Source: Halichondria panicea (lineage: Eukaryota > Porifera > Demospongiae > Suberitida > Halichondriidae). Taken from it: DNA of 64,000 bases. A model generated the notes under the pieces. It was not told the DNA's origin. It worked only from the letters and a program-made list of their open reading frames with translations, and ran no database searches. The position numbers were made by a program, and so were the translations under genes. The DNA lies in assembly GCF_963675165.1 (NCBI RefSeq), contig NC_087377.1:9379122-9443121 (forward strand). Direction: 5' to 3'. Below, piece by piece: positions 51,034 to 63,766 of this stretch; the stretch's first letter is position 1, and every line of letters starts with the position of its first letter.

Positions 51034-52240
51034 TATTATACAATCTACTATAAAAATTAGATCGACAACAACAAATCCACAAAATTAAAATTTACACAAT
51101 TTGATATAACAAGAATATAAGGCAGTTTCAAGTTACTCTTGTGTAAGGCATCCTATAAATCACAGCCAACTGCGCTGCGACTGCATTGAGAATTTATAGA
51201 TGAATTATGTCTGAGCAGTTTAATAGACATGTTTCGATGCTGCTATGGGGATACAACACACAAACAGGGCTGGGGGCATAGATATATAAACACACGGCGG
51301 GCCTGGGGTGGAGTCCACTAGATCTAGCTTGATAGATCTAGTTCCATAAATTAACAAATGGGGACTTGTGAATTTGGGTGATTGCATATTACAGCCTATG
51401 CCATGTTCTACTGAATAGATCTAAAAACTGGCTAACCTTTAGCACATGCTGTTGTTTGGGATCAGAACAGTCTACTGGCAGTCTAAGAGTCGAGTTGCAG
51501 AGAAGAAGACTGCATTTGTGTGTGTGCGCACACATGGCAAGGGGAGGCTCTGGATCACATGATTAATTTTTCTGCAATGCAGTTGCAGCTGCTCTTCTAT
51601 TTCTTTTGAGATCAAGTCCTTAGAAAATTCTTCAGATCGTGCTGTCCTTTGCACTTTGAGCTCCAAAGGAGAGCAGAAGTCTCAAGTCATCAATACCAAA
51701 AGTAAGAGTGAACTACTGTAGACGTCTATATAGAGGGAAATTTTGCATCGATTTAAAGCGACCCTCCATTGGCCAAATATGCGACACCCTCGATCTTTTC
51801 CCATTTTCTGACCTCTAAAAGTAGTGTGCTGCATTGACAATTATTTTTTTATGTAACGTCCTAAATAGAGGTCAAACCATAGCCTTGATTCCAAGCCGTA
51901 AGAAACAATGTAATTTAAGTGGCCAAAAATCAAGGATAGTAGAGTAACCTACCTCCAATTAGATGCGACCCTCTAAATATGCGACACCAGGACTTCGGGT
52001 GGGTGTGGTTTCTTGGCATTGAAATGCAAATACAGTCTTATAATCACAGCGCCACTCTAATAGAAGCGCCAAGTTCACAAAATAATTTTAATTTTATTCC
52101 AATTAAACACCAAGTAAATTCTGGAATTATTTTTTGCTGGGGTATGATTTCTGCTCTCACTTTGTAAGAATGTATAGACTGCATGGGGGACGATAGAACA
52201 ACTTGATGTATTTTACATGTACATGCATGTATGCATGCAG

Positions 52241-52314
52241 CGACTGCTCAATAGTTCTATTCATAGTGATGATCATCTTTGCCATCATTCTGTGCTACTG
52301 GGACAAAACAAGAA
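52241..52314 (+). CDS. Orphan membrane-segment exon
   Basis: Between GCATGCAG and GTAAGT one frame reads CSIVLFIVMIIFAIILCYWD then KTR, a good single transmembrane helix with a basic end. It is 180 bases upstream of receptor D's first exon. Its phases (2 in, 1 out) do not fit the TM exons of the receptor family, so it may be a relic of another receptor. Confidence 0.3.
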
Positions 52315-52493
52315 GTAAGTGATTTTTTCTCACTTCTAGGTTGTGTGGAATTACAGAACTGAAAGTATCATCATGAAATTGAATTTGTTTATGCTGACTC
52401 AGAACATTCTTGTGTACCCAATGTTTACATAGCTAAATCTCACATCAATAATCTTCTACAACTGAGACAAGCACCTTGTGATCTACTGGAAGA

Positions 52494-55400
52494 ATGAGGA
52501 TTGTACCTTCATATGTAAGAGATGTAACAAAAGCTCTGTGTTAAGTTTTGTTTTCTCCCAGATTTTCTTGGTTGTGTTGAACCTTCACCAAAAAGGCACA
52601 AGTAAGTTAATTACTAACTGGTAAAAGTCCAGAAGCAAGGTACATATAATAGTTTAAATCAGTTGTGATGCAGATGCTGTGAGCAGTTTAGCAGTCAGTA
52701 GCGGTGGTGGCACTGTGATTGATGGGGCCCTCCAATTGTGTCCAGGCACTACCGTCAGCCTCACCTGTTCTCATGACAGCACTAGCGATCTGACTCGTTG
52801 GGAAATTGGTGCTCCCATAGAGTGTACTGCCATTGCTCCCCACACTACCAACCCAAGCATTGCTCTGTGTGGAAATTCAACCATTAATATGGTCAGTGCT
52901 ATGAATCAACCCACAAGGATGTCTACTCTTATATTGGCAGTCACTGAGTCACTGAATGGTACTGTGGTGACTTGTTATGCTGGTGGTTCTACATCTGATC
53001 CTCAAGCTGGGAACTTAACTATACAAGTTATTGGTGAGATACTATTCTATCGTATAGCGAGTAATTTTCGTGTACATTATCAGGAGTACATTAAGGATAG
53101 TAAGCAACTACTATACACCGTATAGCGGGTATATTTCGAGGGTATAAACCCCGGACAGAGTCAGACAACAATGGGTTTGTATGGGCTGTATAGTAGTTGC
53201 TTACTCTCCTTCATGTGCTGCTGATACCATAATTATAGTGCTCAAGAACCCTCAGAAGAAATTTTCACGTTTGTTGTGTGTAATTGTAATTATTATATGC
53301 GTTTTAATGCTACTCACCAACAGCTTTTTGGAGTTTCTCCTAGTTTTAATTTTTTTCGTTAACTGCCCTCGAAAAAATTGTGACATTTTGCACCTCACAA
53401 ACATTTCCTGCTATACTCGTACACGAAATGGTGCATCAAACGGAATCAGTAATACTTCCTTTTGTCACCCAGGTCCTCCTTCCACTCCAACTGTTGACAG
53501 TATGGAATATTCAGTGGGCGACTCAACTACCGGACGATTCAGACTCTTGGTCAGCAGTAGCGGAAGGTTTAGGACAGAGGTCGCTATTTCTGCCGGTGTG
53601 GTTGGAGGCAGTGGCACAGTGGAAGTGACCGACAACAACATCACTGTGACTGGATTAAGCTACACTGGGTCTCACACTGTCAGTGTAGTGGCTACCAGTG
53701 CTGTGTGTCCAGGAGTGCTGAACAGCATCACTGTCGTTCCTGTGGTGTTCAACATAGCATGTGAGTGGAACACCAAAGTTGATATTTTTTAATTTATAAT
53801 TAATACTTTTTCTCAGCCCTTGTACTGACTCAACCCACTGGATCCGTTGTCTGTTCCAATCCGTCATTGCCAATCAGTGGGTCATGGAGTGCGATGGAGG
53901 GAGTAAGTGAATGATTACTTACATGAAATAGTAGAACTGTCTAATTATTCATAAATTATATACGTCACATGCAGGTGCAGACCAGCTTTGACCCAGCAGT
54001 TCAGTTGACTCCTCCCCCAATTGATACACCGATCATAACCTACACTTTAGCCGGGCGTAATGACAGTGCAGTATTTGTTCCTGATTCATCCTACATGTAC
54101 CAGCTCTCAGGGATGAACACAGTGGAGAATGATGTGTACACTTTCACTGTGACTGTGACTAATGCAGCTGGACCCAGCAGTCAAGTATCTGAAGGAGTTG
54201 TTGGTAAGCTTTAAAAATCTTGTGATGAGAACTTCTGTTATGTTAACTGTATATACTCTACCCTGTAGTTACTCCATTTGTTGTTGATGAGAGTACGCTG
54301 GAAACAATGAATTGCCTCACCTTCTCTCTCGGTCAAAACTGTGCTTCTGAGCCAAGTGGGAACTTCATCGTTCGGTTTGAACAAGGAAATGGTGTTTGTC
54401 GAGACTTGGTTCTGTCAGATTTCAGCATATCCACCATACAACTGATGCCTCGGTCGGCTTGTGCACCCGTGGCTTCATCCACTAACCTTTGTTATCGTGC
54501 AACTCTGATGTATAATGGGATAATAATTGATACTCAGACTAATCTCAACTTTAACACATGCCCTGTGAGTGCCCTCTCGTCAGTCATGGGCAGTGGAGTG
54601 TCTATGCAGCTGGACGGGGAAGTTACTAATGGCACTGTGTCTCACATCACCACTGCTACTCTGAGCTGCACCTCGGCTATCTATGATTTGATTGGTTTAC
54701 CTCAAATCACATGCATTGATGGAACTTGGGAAACAGATGGATTGAGATCATGCACATGTAAGTTGCATGTATTAATCTTAGCGCTAGAACAGTCTATTTT
54801 TTGGTAGCTCTAATTGTGTGCCTCCAAGCTATTTATTGCTGCAATTTGAATGTGCCCATTACTCTAAATGAAGCACCACCTAAAGCTACCGTATAGCGTG
54901 TAATTTTCGTGGGGCAAAATATTCGTGGTTTTCGTGGTTGGAGGTCTGACCACGAATATTTTACCCACGAATGAAACGACCTTGCCTACCTTTACCTGCA
55001 AGTGCAAACAGCAACCACGAAAATATTACCCACGAAATATCTCAATATTGCTGAACCACAAATATTTTGTCCCCCGAAAATTACCCGCTATACGGTATAG
55101 GTATAACATAATACATGTGTGTATAAAAACCCTGTTTTATTTGTGATGGCACCTTTATTATTACGGATCATTGAGCATTGTACATGTATTTACACTTTTC
55201 TGCAGTGGCTGTTTGGCTGATTGTGGTGATTATTCTTATAATACTGGCACTAGCTTGTGCAATTGGAATTGTCTGTGGATTACTAACAGCTCGATGCCTG
55301 CCCTCTCTTCTCAACGGACTTGTAGAAAGTAAGTGAATTTAAATTTATAGTTCGGAACTATAACTCTCATATTTATTTTCAGAGAAATGTTGGGCAACTT

Positions 55401-55843
55401 TGGTGATTATTCTCCTTGTCTTCTTGTTCTGTTTTGGTGTCGGGGTGCTCTTTTACATTTGTTGCTGTAAACAAGGTAAAAAGAACAGTTTTTGCTCCTA
55501 GGTAGTAGGAGGTGGATGCTTACAAACGATATTGTATCACTGATGCATGCTGACATGTGCATGCTTATGCATGTACTTCCTTTTGAAACATCATGCACTG
55601 TAAACGTACAATCATATAGATTACAAATCGAAGTCGGACACAGTTCCCGCTGAAACAGGACTCAGTCTGCCAGTTACGATATACGAAGAACTAGAAGACA
55701 TACCAGACCCCCACACTCAGCGCAACCTCATTTATGACCGTGTTCAACAGTCAGCTGACCCAAGAAGACCAATATACGAGGACATTAAACCAGACCCCCA
55801 CACTCAGGGGAACGTTGCTTATGGACATGTGCAATTCAATTAG
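52494..55843 (+). CDS. Receptor D: intact Ig/FN3/CCP receptor with paired Tyr motifs
   Basis: Exons: 52494-52514, 52562-52601, 52674-53033 (Ig-like), 53473-53760 (FN3-like), 53817-53902, 53975-54203, 54269-54757 (Cys-rich plus CCP), 55206-55328 (TM1), 55383-55475 (TM2), 55620-55843 (tail). The start MRIVPSY joins IFLVVLNLHQKGT and matches exon 1 of receptor B base for base around ATGAGG. Ig has LQLCPGTTVSLTC; CCP ends CIDGTWETDGLRSC. The tail has TIYEEL, LIYDRV, PIYEDI and VAYGHV, the last two joined by KPDPHTQGN. Every splice phase agrees and no frame is broken, so this is the best model for the family. It is predicted at the cell surface with SH2-type signalling through the tail (inference from motifs). 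Confidence 0.85.
54887..55097. repeat. Palindromic MITE in the CCP-TM1 intron of receptor D
   Basis: TACCGTATAGCGTGTAATTT at the left, ATTACCCGCTATACGGTA at the right. Closely similar, inverted, to 34946-35156, including the GAATGAAACGACCTTGCC block. Confidence 0.75.
55206..55475 (+). other. Receptor D tandem membrane exons TM1 and TM2
   Basis: TM1 (123 bp) reads VAVWLIVVIILIILALACA and TM2 (93 bp) reads TLVIILLVFLFCFGVGVLF. Both are phase 1-1. Skipping TM2 keeps the tail in frame; skipping TM1 joins T to AG and makes TAG at once, as in receptor B. Confidence 0.75.
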
Positions 55844-56780
55844 TTTCATAAACTGTGAGTCCTTTGATTACTGTCCATTGTTTTTGATGACTTTAATTTT
55901 CTTGTTTACACGTTTTTAGCAGTCTGTACAATTCATGAATTCTTACTTTGCATATTTTAAGTGTTTGAGTGGAGAGCTTAACCATTTACCTGCCAAATGA
56001 TTCTCGCTAAAATTTCAATCTCTGCTATATACCTAGCCCGATTCACATGCACATTTCTGCAACAAGCTGTCACCCATGCACTGACCTCAATTTTGGACCC
56101 TTTTTTCCCCATTGGTAACCTAATTTAGCCACACCCAATACCGTTTAGTGAAACCCCTCCCCTTTTCTACATAATGGCCGGAAAGTGCAGGGATTTCTTA
56201 ATGTTTTCGATAGCCTCTTGAAACTGCAGGACAACGTACACTTGTCAGGATATGATGAGGTTGGTACCAAACTGTAGCGTATACACCCTCGGCTATACAT
56301 GCAAATGATGTCTCAAGGGTGCTGAACCAACCCTTAAGATTCCCCCCATATAAGTTTGGGTGAGGGGTACGCCAAAACACGGGCGGGGCTTTACTACGTG
56401 CGTCGATTTTAGTAACTTCGTGTGCTCTCTGTGACATTTGATGACTCAATATTGAGTCAATAGCAGGTAAAGATAATCACTATTGAAACATATACACTGC
56501 GATGTGATTGTTAGTATTGAATATACCATCTACTATGCAGTCAAAACTACTGAATGCAAACATAAAATTATACACACTAAACAAATGCTAACATGCAAGT
56601 AATCATAAAGAAAGTGGCTATCTGTCCGGTAACTGGCTTCACTATTGTCTGGAATCCCTCATTGCGCATGTGTATGACCTTAATTTGAACTGACCGCGTT
56701 ATATCGTAGTTAGCCTTTCCTCACGAGTGGTTCTACTGTAGACACAAGATACCTAGACTCTAGTTAATTATTTGTGTGAT
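55844..56780. other. No gene seen
   Basis: 3' flank of receptor D. The stretch 56180-56400 contains an inverted relative of 38580-38700 (GTTTGGTACC... block) but no coding exon. Confidence 0.4.
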
Positions 56781-56968
56781 TACGGTATAGCTGGTTATTT
56801 TCGAGGATTGACGAAAATTTAGTGCCTCGAAAATACATCCGGTACCTCTCTACTGTAGGGGTGTGGCCATTTGAACGTCTATCCTCGAAAATAAAATCCT
56901 CGAAATGTTTAAAATTGGGCAATCCGCAAAAATGTTGTGCCTCAAAAATAACCCGATATATACGGTAT
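56781..56968. repeat. Palindromic MITE, diverged GTATAGCGGG family
   Basis: TACGGTATAGCTGGTTATTTT at the left and AAATAACCCGATATATACGGTA at the right, with internal CCTCGAAAAT blocks in place of the CCACGAA of the main family. Confidence 0.6.
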
Positions 56969-56979
56969 TATATTTGGAC

Positions 56980-57775
56980 ACATACTCACCAATTGATAAA
57001 TCGATGACAGTTAAAATATAGGCTCTTTGCCTTTTTTTAAAATCTTCAGCTCGTTTGTAGGAGACAGATTCCGTAACATTATGACTGATTAATGACACCT
57101 CAATAACAACTTTTAAACATTAACAATCTTTACCTGGTACAAGGAGAGTGTGATGATATTATATTTAAATGATGATCCAGTCATAGTTTATTGGTGTAGT
57201 GATGTCAGCTCCAGGTGTCTTGCGTGAATACACAAATTCTTATGTTGTTAATTTGGTCACCCTTGAAGTTTGGCCGCAATATATAGCGAGGTGACTGCAT
57301 GCATTTCAGAAAATAGTCGCGGCTAAATATAGCGGTGCCTCAGTGCCTCAAATCTAATAACTGATTTTGCCGCTCTTTCTTAAATTTAATGTTTTGTGTT
57401 CTACAGCTCAGTAATGTAGAATTAACGCACTTTTTAATAACCCGATATATACGGTATTTTACATACTCACCAAAATGATTAATCGATGACAGTTAAAATA
57501 TAGGCTTCTTTGCCTTTTTTTTTAATCTTCAGCTTGTTTGTAGGAGACAGATTCCGTTAGCACTGATTAATGACACCTCAATAACAGCTTTTAAACATTA
57601 ATGATCTTTACCTAATACACCGGTACAAAGAGAGTGTGATGATATTATACTTAAATGATGATCCAGTCATAGTTTATTGGTGTAGTGATGTAAGCTCCAG
57701 GTGTCTTGCGTGAATACACAAATTCTTATGTTGTAAATTCTCATTAATTCGGTCACCTTTGAAGTTTGGCCGCAA
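56980..57775. repeat. Tandem duplication with about 480-bp period
   Basis: The block starting CATACTCACCA with TCGATGACAGTTAAAATATA at about 56999 is repeated at about 57482. Both copies end in TTGCGTGAATACACAAATTC followed by a piece of the CTCTCGTTAATC MITE. No coding frame. Confidence 0.7.
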
Positions 57776-58319
57776 GAATTTATGAAAACACGTAACTATA
57801 AAACCCTTCATGTTTATCATGTTATTCAGACAACAATAATTATACACTTCCTAAGTAAACTTGAATGTTAGCTTTCATAAGAAAATTAATGCAACCATAA
57901 ACATACGCCACGCATGCATAGCAAATTCCTGATCGAACGAGGAAAGCCATGCAGTATGCACGTTAATTCTTTTCTGCTATTTAAATTCAGAACTTTGAGC
58001 CCCAGGTCGTAAGGAAACCGCTCCCAATATGTAATCATCATCTATATACACTAATTTTTGGGCAGCATGCAGTTATACCTATTACATAATTACACAGTGC
58101 ATGGCTGCATGGGGGAATTTGGTTCAACAACACTTGAGATTATAGATCGATGTGTATACATTGCAATAGTGGTCTTCAAAAGGTAAATGCTGTAATAATT
58201 TATTTACAGATGTATATACAAAATGTAAGACGTTGAATGCCTTCCATGCAGACTCTGCTACCACACATAGCGAAAGGGATACTGAGAAAATTTGACGAAT
58301 GTTTTAATTTGGCGATTTG
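57776..58319. other. No gene seen
   Basis: AT-rich spacer up to the left end of the second segmental duplicate. Confidence 0.4.
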
Positions 58320-58950
58320 GCAAATTATACTGAAAATCGCTGAATCAATAAAGGGAGCAATGATTACGAGTCATGAGTTAAAAATTACAATTCTAAGAAA
58401 ACAGATGAAGGGAAGGTCTTATCATATCCTAAATCTACCACATTATTGTAGAACCGAAAAATTTGGTGGGTGTTTTAATTTGGCAAATTTTACGAAATTT
58501 TAAATCGCCAAATTAAAGTTTTCCAGTGGACACCCGCGTCAATGCTGTACTATAGCCACGCCTGAGACGCCAAATTAAAAAGCGCCAAGTTGGTTCAAAT
58601 GGCTTATTCTCCAAATATAATATACCCCCCAGTTACACGGTATGCACACTGGGCATTAGGTCGAACACAATATTCTAGGTGCTACATTTGTTCACTAAAG
58701 CCAAGGCCGTGAAGGTACACACTTTTCCTAATATTGTCCTGTGCAGGTGTTCGAGACCCACAAATGTAACGTTTATATCTGTACTCAGTCGCAATTTGTG
58801 TACATTTTTAAGACTAGAGTTTGATACCTATGAACTAGCTTGTAGTGATAATAATTACTATATAGTGCATGAATATACACAGGGAGGATAAAAAAAAACT
58901 GACACTAATTTTACTCTAAAACACCATAATTCATTGTATGCCGCTTGGAG

Positions 58951-61900
58951 CTAATGAAACTGCACGTGTCCATAAGCGAGGTTTCCCTGAGTGTGGGGGT
59001 CTGGTTTAATGTCCTCGTATACTGGTCCTCTCCGTTCAAGTGGAGCTTGTAATTGTTGAACATGGCTGTACGCAATGTTTTCTTGAGCCAGGGAGTCTAA
59101 TATCTCTTCGTATATCACAGGTGGCGGTGAACTCATTTCAGTTCCAGTTAATTTCTCAGACCTCCTGCAATTATGCAAAGGCAATCATCACATGCTAACA
59201 AAAAGTTGTTGAATTACAATGCTTAAACAAGTATAGTCAAATGCGTGGGCAGGAATATGGTCTAATCAGTAAGGCTTCTGTTGACAAACATGGAGATAAA
59301 TAACAGCTGACTGTATACATTGAACACCACACACAGGACAGTGAGGACACTCACAAGTACTTAGTTAACCATAGATAAAGGAAGAGAGAGATTGAAAACA
59401 GAAGTGGTGCACGTGATTATTTACCATTAGTTCTACACAGAGGCCCCGAAAACTATCTCCTATTGTTTGCCGGGTAACTTGCTCGAAATAATTATGTTTC
59501 CTCGAGACATCATCCCCTCAGCAATTTATAACACACCTATTCTGTGAGCCATGTCTGGTACTAGCTAATGACTGACCACACCCAGTAGACATGCTTCAAA
59601 GTGGGTATTTTATTGCTATAACGTGCAAGCGTGCAGGATAACTTCTGAAATAGGTATAGATCTTTAACTAGAAGTAAGCTGCACAGAATGAGCACATTTG
59701 CTAGTGATGTGCAGAAGTATGCATCAGCTTGGCTACCTCGCAAAGCCACTCTCATTACAGATAAGGCTGCTTAAGACAGCCTCAATTGAACCGCAGGGAA
59801 GAGCAGATGTTCATTCAAGGGTACTTTTGTTTCTAATGCCTTATCTCTGGCATAACAATCAATAAAGCTGATATAACAAGGTCACTGCAAATGATACAGA
59901 CCGTAGTTTCCCGCCGTGAATGTTTTTGTGGTTGTTATATGAAATTCATCGATGAATCGAATGATATTCATGGTATTGAATAATGATCCAGCGAACACAT
60001 ACAATTCACAGAAGTCTCTGATTAAAGTATAAACCCTCATTCGAGTGCATGGCCTAACTATATAAATTATATTCAGGGTGTCATACAGGATTTTAAAGTA
60101 GGGGGGGGGGGTCTAAAAGTTATCAGAAGATTTCAACTGTATTTTCAATATACCTTGTGAGCATAATATATAGCTGGCTATGCTCAGTACAGTAGCGGGA
60201 AAAAAAAGTACCCGTTCCGTTTACGTAGTACGTCCTTAGTACGCTGGTACGTTGCAAAATAAACGCTAAAAGTATGCTCAAGCTACGCTACATACCGTTG
60301 TGTTTTTTTAACCGTTGTTAAATTTTCCTTCGGCCACACCCATGCAGCTCTGCACGCAGCTTGCTAGCTAGAACTTTTGCAGCAGTTAGCTGTTAGATAT
60401 TATAGCTAGCTAGCTAGCGTTTTCTAACCTTGAGATAAAACTTCATAGAGACTGCATCCTTTTTGATGAGAAAGTTAAAGAACCTGTGAATGGTGCGTTT
60501 TATGTCTTTGTTGTAGATCTAGAGCTAGACTACAGCTAGACATAGCCATAGTATAGCTAAGTAACTAGTCTAACTACGACAGTACTAGGATTGTCTTTTT
60601 GTTCGTTTTCTAAAACTTTTCTAAAACGTACTCGCAACGTGCAACGGTAATTAGCAACGGTACGGTAAATTCAACGCTTTTGATACGGTGTCAAAACGGA
60701 AACGCTTCGAACGTACTACGTAAACGGAACGGGTACTTTTTTTTACCGCTACTGTAGCAAATTGGGGGGGGGGGGGGGTTTGAGCCAGCTTCCCCCTGTA
60801 TGACACTACTCTGGCTATATTCAAGCACAGCACTATCCCCAGACAGGAATACAGAGAATCTGCAGTTCTGTATAACCAGAAAAATGTGGCTCTAACAATT
60901 TGGTTGGTCAGACATGGGGGAAGAGTCTGGCTCAAGACTATAAAATCATGCACTGGTCTCAAGACTCACTCTCACTAACTCACCCCTTTGGATCTTCATC
61001 TTCGACTGATCTTCATACTTTTTCTTCTGAGTTTCTATAAGTATACAGTGAAGAGGATTATGATAAAATCGTAATATAGCAGCTTACCTCTCTGACTATA
61101 TATAGTTTACTAGGCGTAAATAAGATTATCTACCCTCACCCCTAAATTCTACCCTCTATGCACCCCTATAAGAACCAAAAACAAAATTCCTTAAGAGTTA
61201 AGCTAGAGTATTAGCTATGCAGACAAGCAATTGTGTCAGTATACACAACGTACCTTTCTTGTTCTTCACACAGCAGTAGCCAATGAGAATACCAATTCCA
61301 AAGCCAAACACGATTATAAGAAGAATGACCAACAGTAGAGTGCCACACTTTCCTACAATGAACATATACAAATACATACACCAATCTATAGGGTTGATTA
61401 ACAATTGACTTACTTCGTCGAATTCCTTGTACACATATCCCACAAAAATGAGTGAGCAATATTCCCACAATAATTCCAATAGCAAAGGAGAGGACAACCG
61501 CACTTATACTGACAACTATAACCAAACTTGGATTGTCTGGTGGTATAACAAAATCACCTGAGCGGAACATTCCCACCACCTTAAATAATAGTTCTCCTTG
61601 GTTGAAGTACATGTAAATGGAATAACAATAAGTTGAGTTAGGTTGTAGAGATGTCAGGACAACTTTCAGAGTATCCCCAGCCATGCCATTATTAGCTGAC
61701 ATCACAGTGTTGGCATCACAGTTAGGCGTTATTCCGTACGTCACTGTCAAACCGGTCGAGCCTTGGAAACCACTGGACAGATGAGCTGACACATTTAGCA
61801 TTCGAATCTATTACAACAACTGTCAGAGTCACTAGTGAAGAGATAGCGATTGGCACTGCAAAAAAATACTCAGTAGTTAAACTGCATGGATGAACAATAT

Positions 61901-63642
61901 TAAACTCACCTTGAAAGGGTGCATTCACTGATTGACCACCTCCAATTCCATTGGACAAGGTAACAGACACAGTAAAGGGGTTGCTGGGACGATTATCATC
62001 AATAGGGAAATTAGTCTGGTACTGACACAGGGTAGCATTGCAGTTGCCTGTGAGAACCACTGGTGGACCACCGATGGTTCGTACAGAGTAAGTAACTGCA
62101 GGAGACAAACCAGGAGCAACCCCGACAGGACTCTGCATGTGCGGCATGGTAATAATTATACTGAAGAATGCTACCAAGTTAGAGAGATACTTACCACTGT
62201 TGGGAACGTGACAGTGATAGAGTCGAGGCGGTCACCAGAATACACTGCCAGCACACTGACATCACCAGCAGGAGGGGGAGATGGTTCTATTGAGAAATGT
62301 ATATGAGTCACATTGCCTATAGCTCTTACTCACCCATTAAGTTTAGCATTACAGGAGCGCTGAAGCTTCCAGTCTGACCACCACACAAGTCAGAGTTGGC
62401 CCTGACCATAACTGAGCAGCTCTGTGGAGCAATCCAACCAGAGCATATTCCTGACGTGTTGGAACTGACTGAACAAGAGCCTCCACAGTCAGAGACGACA
62501 TCATATGAGAAGGAGGTTCCACAGTTGCTGGTTGGCTCCGTCCAAGTTATAGAGAATGTGGACACACCAACCTCTGTCACTATCACATTAGTGGGGGGTG
62601 GGGGTGAACCTGTGGGGGGTTAAAGGTCAGTAGACCGTTGTCACACTATGATGCTGCTTACCTGCTACTCGCAATGAATCAGTACCAATCAGAGTAGAGA
62701 TATCTCTTGTACATACAACAGTTTGTCCATCCATGTTGACACTGATATTAACTGACAGTTGTGATGTGTAGCAAGTTCCTGCTCCACTAGTGTCCACTGA
62801 AGTACCATTACCGATAATAGCTCCACTTGTACAATCTCCATTAGCAATCCCTCCAGAGTACAGAGAATGAAGTAATTGTATCAAATTGGTTGGGGGACAG
62901 TCAAAGGCAGTTCCTAACCACACTGTAACAGCTCCACCGACCACAGTACATGTGTAGGTCTCCACATCACCAGGGCAGAAACACTGTCTTCCATTGGGAA
63001 GAGTGGGGGGGGACTAAGATGTCAGTGGCTCCATCACCTAGATTTACAGTGACAGTAGCTTGTATCACAGTATATGCCATGTTAGCACTTAAATAGGGTC
63101 CTATTACAGCAGAAACTATTCTACTTCTTCTTTGAAATAATGGGGGCCCATACGTTTTCGAATGCAGTACACAAAAAAGGAGTTTATTTGTTTTAAAATA
63201 CAATTCATGTTCTGTAAGTATTGCTGCGATAAACATCATAGGTATAGATGATCATGCAGATATAATTATGACGTACGAAACTTGAACACAAGTTAAAACA
63301 TGGAGTCAAGTCCAAGCTTACCTGACTTAAGCAGAGTCCCTAACAGTATTAAGCAGGTAACAACGATCTGTGAATTGACAAGAGTGAGTCGAGTAGATCT
63401 CAAGCACTGACATTATTTAATACTTCTACCAGCTATAGATTGAGATACAAGGTTACTATTTATTGGCCAGGTACTGAGGTAGTAGTGGCCTTTACCTTTG
63501 CTCTCATTGCGACATTTAGATCTAACATAGGGCCAGGCAAAGTAAGTTACTGTACTGTACCAGCTAGTATAGTGTACTATACTACTACTGGACTGGACTT
63601 TGACCTGACTATTGCAACACCATTTACATTCCTTTCCCTCAT
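58951..63642 (-). CDS. Receptor F: twin of receptor E with several frame breaks
   Basis: Exons by comparison with E: 63642-63628 (tentative), 63367-63322, 63037-62662 (Ig-like), 62609-62334 (FN3-like, intact here: TWTEPTSNCGTSFSYDV), 62286-62195, 62132-61910, 61855-61414 (FN3 plus TM1), 61352-61254 (TM2), 61034-60984, 59164-58951 (tail). Three one-base differences break the frame: an extra G/C in the homopolymer near 63010, an extra A near 61797 (GCTAAATG against GCTAATG), and a missing C near 61010 in the juxtamembrane exon. The last would stop the protein soon after the next junction and remove all the tail tyrosine motifs. The tail exon itself is almost identical to that of E (VIYEEI, IAYSHV, PVYEDI, LAYGHV). 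It is a pseudogene or a sequence with uncorrected indels. Confidence 0.65.
60190..60754. repeat. 560-bp MITE with CAGTAGCGGT termini (copy 2)
   Basis: Orthologous to 43836-44393 in the other duplicate; same site in the tail intron and TA flanks. Confidence 0.8.
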
Positions 63643-63766
63643 AACAAAACCATGACAAATGATTGTAAACAATGATTATGAAACATAAACACATACCACA
63701 TGTACTTGTACTAGTACCTCGTAGCTACATTACAAAAACACCTATGACTGTTGTTTATAGGCTTAA

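Larger units (their letters stand above)
47986..52240. other. No gene seen; MITE-rich spacer
   Basis: Spacer between receptor E and receptor D, which point away from each other. It holds three MITEs listed separately and AT-rich sequence. A weak local repeat about 350 bases apart (near 48950 and 49300) includes GTGAGCCTCACTAT. Confidence 0.5.
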
